From the NCBI GenBank assembly GCA_038496445.1, contig JALMLS010000353.1, positions 186,001 through 250,000 on the forward strand: a stretch of DNA of 64,000 bases, written 5' to 3'. Below, piece by piece: positions 34,633 to 45,610 of this stretch (position 1 is the first letter of the stretch; every line of letters starts with the position of its first letter). The notes beneath the pieces are model-generated. The model did not search any database, was not told where the DNA came from, and saw only the letters and a list, made by a program, of their open reading frames with translations. Source of the DNA: Trichosphaerium sp. ATCC 40318. Taxonomy: Eukaryota > Discosea > Flabellinia > Trichosidae. Both the position numbers and the translations under genes were made by a program.

Positions 34633-37600
34633 CTATTTTACACCAGACAAATTATCTCTTAGTACTTCCAATGCGCTTAGTACGCGCGAGCAAGTTTGCG
34701 CAGCGGCCAAGTATCTCCTCCACGCCTAATAATCATTTATTTCAACGTTTCCGTTTTAAAATCTCAAAACATTTGTTTTTCTCACCTTTGCCATACTTTT
34801 CCACTGCTTTGAGCGATTATTTGCTGATAGTAACGACGACTCCAGCGTTTGCAATAAATCACGTAAAACTTCAATTTCAGTGGCTTTCTCCACTAAACGC
34901 CTAAACTGAGCCAATCTAAAACCCTACACAACTCAATTAACGTTTTTAAAGCAAATTATAGTTACAAACCTTCGTAAACACGCAACGTGGAATCTGCGAA
35001 CACAACAGGATTATTTCCTCTTGTACACTCTCCAAAAGTAAGTTATTGGCTTCTTCGAGCTCGCAAATCGCTGTTTTGTAGAGTAAGTAGATGAGCGAGT
35101 GGGTAGACGGAGAAATACGCACGTCTCTCTTCATTATCAATACCGAAATGAAGCTTAAATAGATTATTGGATACGTCAGTACCACTAGACGACTCTCGGC
35201 GCGATTTAACTTGAGGTTGGCTATCAGATAACCTCTTTTGTTTTTGTGCAGAATCATTTTTAGCGCCTCGTTTTGGTTGTCTACGAGCGGGCTGTGAGCG
35301 CCTTTTTTCTCTTCTAATAGCCTCTTTAGCGAAAACAAATACGAAAGTAGACATTTCCGTTTCTTTCCGTTTTTTTTGGTACGTACGATCTTCTCTTCGT
35401 TTTATTGTCGTTTACGCCATTACCATTATCAGAATCACCCTCTGGGTTGTTTTCTTGTTTTTCCTGATTTTCTTTTGCGACCTAATAATGTAAACGTTGG
35501 CTACAAAAAGCTAAAAGGGTTTACGTACCAACAGTGGAGAATCTGGGAACTGATCCACTAACTCTACAAGTTTTCTCTTCAAATCATCTTCTCTTACGCC
35601 ATCAATATTTAGGGCATTCACAAATTCGCTCATCTAAACAACGGTAAGAAAAAAGAACTAGAGTTTTACGCAAAAGATAAAAATTTGAACATCCGTTGGA
35701 CGTTCATAATTTTCTTCTGAATTGCTTCGAGGTACTTACTTGTTCCTCGCTCTCACATATCCACCAAGAAGGCTCTTGTTCATGATCTGAGATTTCAGGT
35801 CTTTGTAACAACACTACATTTTGTACATCGCTCAACCACCTAGCAAAAAATCGTATTAGAGGTACGTTCTATCAAAAAGTAACAGTTTTCTGGAAGATAA
35901 AGTTTCTGTTTTGTTCTTCACGTACCACAAACGTTGGAAGTGACGATCATGCCCTAGTGGTGGCGTACGTACACATGGTGTTTGTTTAGCTACAATGGCT
36001 TTATTCTTTTTAATCTAAACGAACATCTTAGTTTTCTTTGTTTTTTGTTTGGTGGGAAAATTGATTGCGTACTCGTTCTGTTAGTGCTCTTTCACTTCGC
36101 TTAAGGGATCTTTCATCTGTCTTCTCCTTTGGTTTCGAAGATACAGAACTATCTTCATCATCAGAGATAACAGACTCACTCTAAAAAAAGAAATGCGTGA
36201 GCAATGGAAAAAATTCAATAAACGCAAAAAAAGTATTTACTTCTGCTTCTTGTTCTGTTGTTGTATCGCCAATACCGCTTATTTGTTTGAGAAGCTTTGT
36301 TTTTTTCTTTAGATCAGCTGTATCACGTCTAAGATTCTTGTGACTTTGATCAAGAGATGACATTGTATTTCCCATGCATTTTCTAATTAACAACTCTATT
36401 AGAAAATTGCCAACGCGAGGAAAAAAGGCAGTGTATCATGGTATCCAGCTAACGTTGCAGGTTTTTTTTAACAGTGAAGATTGCAACTTATATTTAAAAG
36501 GGTAAGTACCTGAACTCGTCGGTGCTCATAAACTTGTTTGTTAAAAATTCAAGCAACTCCAGCTTTTCATCATAAGAAAGCTCCTCGTATTCGTTGAATT
36601 CTAAGCGGTCTACAACATCTTCATTCTCCCAGTCTTCTGATTGTTGCAAATACTAAATAAAATAATGTCAAAAAAAACTCAAACAAAGCTCTTCTCAAAT
36701 CATACCATGCGCATCAGTTCTGGCCATGTTTTTTCTGTGATAGGTATAACATCAAGTGGTATAATTTCTGCATCATCAGCAATTTTCTAGTAAACAGTAA
36801 GCAAATAAAAAATTTATGATCAAAAAACATACCAACTCTCCTTGTTTTGCGTCTATGACAAACTCTAATAGCGAAGAAAATAATTCATTACGTGAAGTAC
36901 GTAGTGTTAAATCATCAACTTCACATAACATCTCATGAAGCTCCAATAAAGTAAAGTCTGGAAAGTCATCGAAGATCTTGTATTTCTGAAGAAACAGTCA
37001 ATAAATGAAATTTGTCATAATTTTTATTAATACGTACGCCTTTAAATGTTTGTACAAACTTCCATATCATGAATAAACGAGGAAATTTGGAGCCTATGCG
37101 CTCGTGGAGCGGAGAAAAAATATCACGTTGAGGTTCAACGTTTGGTAGTGTAAGATCTTCCACACACTCTCTAGGAGGTATTTTCACAACTAGGATGTGT
37201 TTATACAATAAACATCAAGAACAAAAATGTTGTTTTGAAAAATCTGAAATTTCTATCACGTGAGTGACGCAGGTAAATTTTTTTGTTTCGTTAGGTTACC
37301 TTTTTTACGTTTAGTTCTACTACTTCCAGTACTTCTATTCCGTATCCTTGGTGGGTGCTTTCGTTGGCTTATTCTCACTTTAGCGCGTAATTCTTTCTCA
37401 AGCTCTTTTTCAGCACGCCTGATATCACGTTCAAGTTCTCTTTCTCTTCTGTTTTTCTCCTTTTGCCTTTCCTTCAATAAACGCTTCATAATACGTTCTC
37501 GCTCATTCCTAAAGCGAGAAATAAGTAAAAATTCCGCTTGGCTTTGAGATAAGAAAAACCAGCGTACTGAATGACACGTATCCGTTGCAACTCTTTTTTT

Positions 37601-39231
37601 GTGATATTCTTCGGTCCTTGTACAGGTGGTCGACGCCTGCGCGGTTTCGGTGCTTTTGGTTTGGGTGGCTGATTTTCAACGGTGGTAGCTGGTTCCTTCT
37701 TCGATTCTACTTTTCTCTTCTTTGTTGGTGGCTTTTTTTCTTGTACACTTCGCACTGTATTCTTAGATGGAGCTTTACGTTTTTTTTGTGGTTGAACAAA
37801 ATCTTCCATAGAGTCATCGCTATCAACTTCAGCCGAAGCTTCTTTATCAGAGTCTGCAGGAGGCGGAACATATATTTGAGGACTTGGCTTTGTATTTGTG
37901 GATTGTGGTTGTATTGGTTGATGTTGAACTTTTTGTTCTTGTGGCGTCTTAATAAATAACAGTTAGAAAAAATGGTGGTCAAAAATGGCAAGTAAAATCA
38001 TCAATAATTTTTTTTTTGTAAATGTACGATAGGGTTCAATACAGAGCGTCTTTTGTGATGCGAAAATCGTACAGATGGGTGTGTTTGATCTACGTTATTC
38101 ATTTGTCGGCTCTAAGGAAGGGAATGTTATGACATGACACTTCTATATTTAAATATATTTGTTTTTTTACTACACGTACTCTTAGTACTTGTACTAATTG
38201 TTGAAAAAATGGTGCTTTACTGACTAGAGTATCATGTTCAAACTGAGCTATAATATGTGGAAGTACACGTCCATCAATTACATGACATTCTAGTACTTTA
38301 CCATGAAACTTGGCGTCAAGCTAGAGAAGATGGTGAAAATCTAATTAATTATTATTTTAGTTCACGCGTAGCGTACGTGTTTCAAAAAATCTTGGTATGT
38401 TACGTTATGAGACGTAAGGCAGAGTTGTTGTAACACGAAGCAGATATGAAAAATGAGTTTTGTAGTCTTAAAGCTTGGTTCAAATTGTGGCGATGGTTCA
38501 ATGAGGTGATACCAAGCGTAGTCAGTCCTAACCTAAAACAAGCGAGTAAACAAAAAGGCCGTATTAGGAGTATTTAAGGCAACATTTTGAGGTTAAGCTT
38601 GTACCATTATCGACATCGGCGAAAATTGGATTGCCCATTCCTTTACAATAACGCGTACGCGAATTCTATTGTTAGTAAGGTATTGTGGAGCACCGTCTGC
38701 AAATGGAGTTAATAAATACTGCTTTTTTGTAGAATAGGCGTTACTTTGTCGGGTTATGTGTACTACGTCTGCTGAGCACGCCAATGAGTGATTGTATGTA
38801 TAAGCAAGAGACTCTAGAGGAACAGCTACACTTTCTCCATCTACAGCATCATCGTAGAAATAAAATGTATCTAGGTTACGAATTGCAATACCATCTTCTG
38901 TTACCTGAGAGCTTTAGAATACCACTTATGGCTAGTACATAATTTTTCGAAAAATTATTAACATAAAAAAAGTCGTTGCGTACTGCTTCGTTAAATAGTG
39001 GGCTTACGTCCACTTCGCTCCCAATGCCTGTAGGTTGAAGTGGTTCTAATAAGGTCAATAAATTACATAAAACCAAAAGAGTTGGTTATTGAGAATTATC
39101 AAGCAATATTTGGGGTCGAATGAGTGGCACTCAACGCTATTTTGAAACGAATGATTCAAAATGAGAACAGAAAACGGCTACAATATTACATTACCTCCTA
39201 GAATGTCTCCAAATGGAAAGGAGTCTTGCAT
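34633..39231 (-). CDS. Chromatin-remodelling subunit: RFD-like, DDT, WHIM1/WHIM2 (WSD) domains
   Basis: A long intron-rich gene from MQDSFPFGDILG (ATG 39231) to RDNLSGVK-stop (34633). The N-terminal part resembles the DNMT1 replication-foci domain: IAIRNLDTFYFYDD, VAVPLESLAY, IVKEWAIQFSPMSI and TDYAWYHLIEPSPQFEP. A basic linker (KKRKAPSKN, PRRRRP) and a Lys/Glu coiled coil follow. A DDT domain comes next (FMIWKFVQTFKG, FPDFTLLELHEML), then WHIM1 (NEYEELSYDEKLELLEFL), then WHIM2/WSD (PLGHDRHFQRLWWL, WWICESEEQ, LNIDGVREDDLKRKL) and a terminal LAQFRRL, WRRYLAAAQTCSRVL segment. DDT-WHIM proteins (ACF1, WSTF, Itc1-like) are the large partners of ISWI ATPases and set nucleosome spacing. No PHD finger or bromodomain is visible. 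Confidence 0.8.
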
Positions 39232-39436
39232 AGCGAGTATTCTCGTTGTTGGCGGGGACTTTGTTTCAAAGGGCAGTGTACTGACCAATCCCCGCGTCAA
39301 TAGCACTTGCAGCAAACAATTGGGTGCAACGACTTAATTGTCAGTGTTTTCTGCTTGTACTGATCTCAGTTGACTAATTGCGTAGAAAAGTTGGGTGTTA
39401 TAATTTTAGCAATTACAGCACTACAACGCTCCAACC

Positions 39437-40888
39437 ATGTCTGATCTCTTCAATAAATTAAAAGCGAACGTTCACGGTGCCTATGTTAAGACTGCGTCGA
39501 GTGTCATGGGCACTTTGACAGACGAGACCAAATTCGTTCAAGAAGGTGTTTTGACGCCTGACCAGGTATGTAAACGTACTGGAGTCACGTAATAGTTATA
39601 AACCTCACTATTAACGTAGTTTGTGGCTGCTGGGGATTTGCTAGTACGTAACTGCGGGACGTGGTCATGGTAAGTGTTAGCTAGTTCATTTTAATGGCTA
39701 GAGCGGTTTATAATAACCCACGTTCTATTTCAACAAATTGTTCCTAAAATTCAAAGATGCACTCCTAATTATTATACCAAGGGAGTCTGGAGATGCTAAA
39801 CGACGCGTTGGGTATATGCCCGAGAACAAACAGTTTTTGATCACCAGAAATGGTGCGTTATGGGTTCTACAAACCGCTGCATAATTTATGATACACGAAC
39901 TACCATTTATTTTTACTCATCGAATAAACGGCAATTCACCCACTAACATTACTCAAAAAGTGCCTTGCAGAGAGTTTGACCTCGACACAGTTGAGAACAA
40001 GATAGTTGAAGACGACTGGACAGCTGTGACATACACTGATGAACATAAAACTGGTGAGGAGGATAATATCGTTGATGTTGAAGACAAGGTAAAATACAAC
40101 CAGTGCAGGCAGCCTAGAGCATTTCTTGTTGTTTTTTTTCGTGCCAATAGGCGTCAAAAAACTGTCCCTTTGTCAAAAGGCTGACATCTTATCTCCAGAA
40201 TGCGAATGAGCCAGATGATGATGAAGATGAGGACGATGATGATAGTGACATTCCAGACATGGAAGATTGGGAGGGCGCAGACAACCTCGTTGTATGTCTT
40301 TCATTAAGTTATTTTTTTGAGTTTTGCTCATAATCCTTAAGGAAGCTGACCCAGCGCTTGCTGAACCTACAACAGACGGAAACTCTATCATTAAAATGCG
40401 AACATATGATATAACAATTACATACGACAAGTACTACCAAACACCTAAGGTTTGGCTGTTTGGTTATGACGAAGTGCGTTACCTGCAACCTCAGTTATCT
40501 CAGAGTATTATTATTGATTTTAAAGCTTACAATATTACTTTTTTGTAGAACAGACAACCTCTGTCATCAAAAGCCATTTTCAAAGACATCAGCGTAGATC
40601 ACGCTAAAAAGACAGTTACAATGGATGCTCATCCACACTTGGGTGTTCAGTTTGCATACATTCACCCTTGCAAGTACGTTTCAGTTCGTAGAGATTATTT
40701 ATATGTACTAATTACGTTAAAGGCATGCCAGTGTAATGAAAAAGATGATACAGAGCTCAATTGACGCTGGAAATGACCCGCGTGTAGATCAATACCTTAT
40801 TTTGTTTTTGAAGTTCTTGGCTGTTGTTATGCCTAATATCGAGTATGATTACACCGTAGAAGTAAACACGAAGGATGGTAACAAGTAA
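39437..40888 (+). CDS. ATG3: Autophagy E2-like enzyme ATG3
   Basis: [20 protein letters not shown] is the membrane-sensing amphipathic N-terminus. Then come [28 protein letters not shown] and [11 protein letters not shown], followed by the typical acidic flexible region ([20 protein letters not shown]), [39 protein letters not shown], and the catalytic HPCKH with HASVMKKM after it. The C-terminus is [20 protein letters not shown]. The protein is about 285-290 aa in eight or so exons, close to the family's usual length. ATG3 conjugates ATG8 to phosphatidylethanolamine during autophagosome formation; the Cys in HPC carries the thioester. All exon phases agree. Confidence 0.96.
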
Positions 40889-41064
40889 TTTTTTCTAAAA
40901 AATATTGTAAACGCTCCAGAGCAGCTGGTAGTCGCATGTAAATCAAATACACTTTCACGTAGAGTTTAAACACGTGTAATTCGGGCTTTTTCTTTTTTTC
41001 TGTTAAGTTTCTGAGATTGCTGGCTTAATTCTGGGACTAGTTTTTCGTTGTACACGGGCTAAGC

Positions 41065-41895
41065 ATGGAAATAAAGTACAAACCGCAGAGCGCTATTGAT
41101 TTTGTAACGAAATACTATGAAGAGACGCGATTCTTTAAAAGAAGTGCGTGTTTTAAGCCGTTGATACCCTAGAGCATATGATGAGATGATTTAGCGTGTT
41201 TATTAATAAATGAATAGCTACGGAAGGTAGAAACGAGGATCAATACGTCCATAGACACTCTAACGGGTAATTCTAGTATTTTGCGATCACTAACTACCAA
41301 ATTAAAGGTGTTAGTTTACATACACATCAAAACTCATTAAGATATTATTATTTAGCGTCTGTGTCATTGGCATTGCTCAAAACCACGATATAGTACAAAA
41401 CAAGAAAAAAATTCAAAAAATAGATTACGTAGCTGGAGCCAAAAAAAAAGTTTCAGGAAAGAGAAAGCGGGTACGGAAAGCGTCAATCATTGCGACTTGC
41501 GCCAACAATTTTTTTTCTGTAGGGAGGTTTAAAGACAACACCTGGTACTAAAGTTTGTACAATCACGTGTCACGATGGATCAACATATGATGTTGTTGGA
41601 CCTATATACGCACCTGTTATTGAGGTTAATAAGCAATTTGATAAGAATCCTAACTTGGTAGTTGAGAAAGTAAGTTAACTCTTGTTTTTGTGTTGAACTT
41701 TTTTTTTTGCAATTATTCTAGTGTTAACTATGTTGTTTTAAGCCATACACTGATGGGTTTATTGCTATTTTATTACCTGGTAAAAATAATAAGAGCTTTC
41801 AAAAGTTAATATCAAAGGACGAGTATGTGAATGGAAAAGTTGAATCAGAAGAAAACAAGAATGAGATAGAAGACACAAAAATGAAGGATGCCTAA
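41065..41895 (+). CDS. ABITRAM: Abitram (FAM206A/Simiate) family protein
   Basis: Exons join from MEIKYKPQSAIDFVTKYYEE, through QYVHRHSNGVCVIGIAQNH, KKIQKIDYVAGAKKKVSGKR, CTITCHDGSTYDVVGPIYAP and VIEVNKQFDKNP, to PYTDGFIAILLPG and an acidic end. The biotinyl/lipoyl-like fold with HRHSNGVC and the Y.V.....G.L.EVN core is the signature of Abitram. In animals this small protein acts on actin in neurons and also has a nuclear role; its role in a protist is unknown. The length of about 190 aa is normal. It lies about 180 bp behind ATG3 on the same strand. Confidence 0.85.
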
Positions 41896-42349
41896 CAACT
41901 AAAAAACGCCAGTTACAAAGATGCTCTCATTCATCCTTCTACTAAGCAATATAAAATTCGAATGATGGAAAATTGTTGTATAAATGTACAAACTTACTAT
42001 GGGTATGAGGATATTGAGAGATGTTGTTAAATCATTAAATTGTAGCAAAGTTTATTGTACACTGTATACTCTTTAATGAGAACAAATACGAGTCTTTGAG
42101 TTGAGTCAGGTTAATGTATACAATGCAAAACATCCATTCTTTTATGTATTGTTTGCCCTTTAAACTTTGGCATGTAGCTTAACATGGCAAATAGCAACCA
42201 ATACGAGGCATTACTTCCGTTATTGTTATACCTGTGAAGCTTGTAATATTGGTGTGTTTATTGTGTATGTCGTTTACAAATGGAGGTTTAACAATGCTAA
42301 ACAAGAAACGAAAAACAGAAGGCTCACAGAAGTCAACTTTTTGGATAGA

Positions 42350-42432
42350 GAAGTTGGTGCTTCAGTTGGAGCTTCAGTTGGAGCTAACGTTGTAGGAGGT
42401 AAAGTTGGAGGTAACGTGGTAGGAGGCTGTGG
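42350..42432 (+). repeat. Short imperfect Gly/Val-coding tandem repeat
   Basis: Units of about 12-15 nt (GTTGGAGCTTCA, GTTGGAGGTAAC) repeat with variation, reading VGASVGASVGANVVGG in the open frame 42167-42496. That frame has no ATG at its start and a weak hydrophobic segment only. I regard it as a minisatellite, with a real gene not excluded. Confidence 0.4.
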
Positions 42433-42688
42433 GATAAAGCTGAATACTGCGGCTAACGTAGTTTTTGAAACTAGACCAGGCATTGAGAAACTATAAAAAA
42501 AAGGTTATACTTTGGGAAGTGAGTGCTACTTTTATATGTACCTGAATGATGTTGAATTGAATGTAATATTGGTGACAGGAATGGTAAAATTGGAAGAAAC
42601 TAAAGAAAAGCCTTGCAATAAATGTTAGGGAAATGACAAGCAAATGATGGCTCTAATCTAAGCCAACAAGAGTAAAATGAAAAAAAGG

Positions 42689-43310
42689 CTAATTTTCTGG
42701 AAGTGACAAGCAAGTGATGGCTATTTCCTTAAGGAAAATTTGTACTGAGTATTTGGCTTGCGCATGTGCCAATAAGTTTTTTGCTATTAGATTATTGTGT
42801 TTATTTGATACTAATAACACAAGTAAAAAGGCAACTGTACGACGATAGGTATTTGGATAAAAATCAAGTCAAATTTCAGATAGCAAAAAAAAAAAAAACA
42901 AAGAAAAGCGGCGCCAGTAAAAAATGTGTACCTTCAATAACTGGTTGTTCCATCACGCACACCATTTTCAATGAGTTAATTGTAATGTTATTTTTGAACT
43001 CAGAGCGATATTCAAGGGAGTTAGAGGTAAAATCAAGAACAAAGGCTGCGGATGTGGTAACTCGGCTTAAATACTCTATAATTGTATCATTAACGATAAA
43101 ATCAGGGTTATATGGCTGCATAGAGTCTTTTAAAAATTGTAAACCACTCTTTGTGTCTTCTACTGTACAAGCTCCTCTATCGCCTTCACCTGGAACACGG
43201 TTAATTTCTAAGCAACACTGCTCGCTAAAAAGAAGTGCTTGCGTGTTTAACTTACTTAGTGATAGTGTCAAGGCAAACATGGTACACAAACATAAAAGAG
43301 CTTTAATCAT
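42689..43310 (-). CDS. Small secreted protein, unknown family
   Basis: The ATG at 43310 gives MIKALLCLCTMFALTLSLSK, a clear signal peptide, followed by a Cys-containing domain (SEQCCLEINRVPGEGDRG) and NIT/NDT glycosylation sites. Read unspliced, the frame ends at 42876 in an odd Phe-rich tail encoded by a T-run. If the GTACAC donor after VIEG is used and spliced to an AG near 42808, it gains about 40 residues and stops at 42689. The spliced form is more protein-like. No homologous family is recognised. Confidence 0.5.
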
Positions 43311-44056
43311 TGCGAAATACAGCACTTTTTGACCAATTAGTGAATCAAATACAAAATGTTCCACTTTCAATTTTGGTGTCTTGCATAACTGCCTGTTCAA
43401 TAGTTAAAAAAAAACATGGGTTAAATCAGGATAGCCATGAAAGCGTGTGCAAAGGCGTCAATCGCAAAAGAAAATTCGTCTAATTTCTAATCTCACGTGC
43501 TCCCTACAAGTGTAAACTGCAATTATCTTGTAAGTTTTTTCTAGATCATCTTTGGCACATGCTGTACCAATCTACGCATCAAAACAGTTGGCTTAAGAGG
43601 CATGTCAGTAAAAGTAGAATTGTAGTGAAGTTATCACCTTTACAAGAACCCAGCGCTACCATACAAAGACCTATGAGCTAGTTCGTAATTTTTCAAAGTA
43701 GACCAGCTGTACAAGAATTAATGCCCATCATTTGTTCCTTCATTTGTGTAAAAACAGTCAATGGAAGACAACTGCAGTATTAACTCTATATATCTTGCAC
43801 CAACGGATTTTGTTGGTGTTTCCGTGCAACAAGCGTTAAAATACTATCACGATAACCACAGAAGAGTTTGGTGCAATTACATTTGAACAACACAAATCGT
43901 TCATAAAACAGCTTAAGAGTATCTTAATCGTATCAAATGCAACTCTCAAAAAACAATTAGACCATTATCTCTTCAAACAGAGGGTTACTAGTGCAAATAG
44001 GCCTAATCAGCATGAAACAGATACAAAACCACTCAAAATACGACAAAAACAGATAG
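43311..44056. other. Intergenic
   Basis: About 750 bp without a supported gene. Confidence 0.4.
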
Positions 44057-45012
44057 CAACAACATTCTTGGTTTTCCACATGAAATTATTTCGAATATTC
44101 TTCATTTCGCAGAGGAAAAATCAATGTTTTCTGTTGCTCAATCATGTCATCTTATGTCTGATATCATTCATGATATTTTTGGTTATAATAAAGTCTATAT
44201 ATCACGTGTGACTGATATTTTAAATATTAGACAATACGGGTATTATGGACAACTCTGAAATAATAATGTGAAATGAAAGGTACTGCCATAGTTTCACTGT
44301 TGTCTGGTTGTAGAAATATCAGGGTTGTACGTGCAATGCAGTTTGAAATAAATGGTCATGATCTCAAAGAGATCTCAGGCGTTCGCACAAACGACTTGGA
44401 AGATGTGAACATATTACAGACGAGGGTATAAGGAGCCTTGCTGGCGTTTATAGCATTTTTCTTAACAATACCTCAGTAACAGATGAAGGAGTCATAGCTT
44501 TGAAAGGTGCCCATACTATTGATCTTAGTAAAACTGTAGTTACAGATGAAGGTATTGCAGCACTCAAAGGAGCTCATTCTATCAACCTCAACCACACTGG
44601 AGTAACAGACAAGGGTATTAAATCACTAGCCGGCGTACATAAGATTTTTCTTAACAATACCTCAGTCAAAGGCATAAAAGCACTCAAAGGAGTTCATTCT
44701 ATCAGCCTCAATAACACTTCAGTAACAGATGAAGGTATAAAAGCGCTCAAAGGTGTTCACAAGATATTCCTTAACAATACCTCAGTCACAGACAAAGGCA
44801 TAAAAGCACTCAAAGGAGTTCATTCTATCAGCCTCAATAACACTTCAGTAACAAATGAAGGCGTTGAAGTGCTTAAATTATCTGGGCTACATAGTATTTA
44901 TCTTCGTAAAACAAATGTGAATGCGAAATATATACTCTTATTATCAGATGCTGGTGCATGTAGCTACTTAGAAGCTCCTAGTCGAGTGTTAATAAAATTA
45001 TGTAACTTTTGA
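44057..45012 (+). pseudogene. Broken F-box/LRR gene related to 26472-27422
   Basis: An F-box segment (LGFPHEIISNILHFAEEKSM then FSVAQSCHLMSDII) stops at about 44260 in a different frame from the LRR block. The LRR block begins near 44410 with TDEGIRSLAGVYSIFLNNTS and runs to 45012 as about eight 23-residue repeats (VTDEGIKALKGVHKIFLNN). No ATG precedes the F-box in frame, and one repeat has lost two residues. The intact homologue has no introns, so a splice between the blocks (a GTACGT lies at about 44319) would be newly acquired. A decayed copy is the simpler reading, but the last 170 codons are fully open. Confidence 0.55.
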
Positions 45013-45610
45013 ATTCAGGCATGAAACTACACTACATACTCATACGCTATAGAAACCGTCAAATACCAAAGTGTTATAATGTAGCGAATGAAATGTACAA
45101 GGCCTACAAACGCACTGATTGAATATCTAAAACATTGAAACTACTGACAAAAAGGTAAGGACACTTTTGAGTTAACAGTAGAACATCACGTGTTAAAAGG
45201 TTTTGAGACGCCTGCTAAATTCGTTCTAACGTTATTGAGTGATAATACCTTGGCCATTCCTACCGTCATCTACCAACCCAAGACAACCAAACATGTTCCA
45301 ACCGAAAAGAAATTCCGATCTTACTTGTATCAAAGGATGGAAGACAGAGCTAATCACAGCTCCTCTTACCATTATTCAGTTTTGGACTTTTTAGTGTCGA
45401 ATCTTAATAAATTCAGTGCTACCCGATAGCAATTGGACGGTAGATGCCTCATTTATTATGAGCTTGCGTGTTGGGTTAGGGTTCAGCGATTAAAGTTTGG
45501 TACCGTGCAGGTAGTAGAGTAAGGTTACACGTAAGATAGTTATAATTTAAAGTACTAGTTGTAAACCGAAAATATCCTTCTCAACAAGATCGTAATATGT
45601 CAACCGAATC
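45013..45610. other. Intergenic
   Basis: About 600 bp; the open frame 45190-45429 lacks an ATG start and any recognisable motif. Confidence 0.4.

Noticed and set aside
42167-42496. 109-codon frame with a Gly/Val repeat as a gene
   Set aside because: No ATG at its start, no domain; the coding look comes from a minisatellite.
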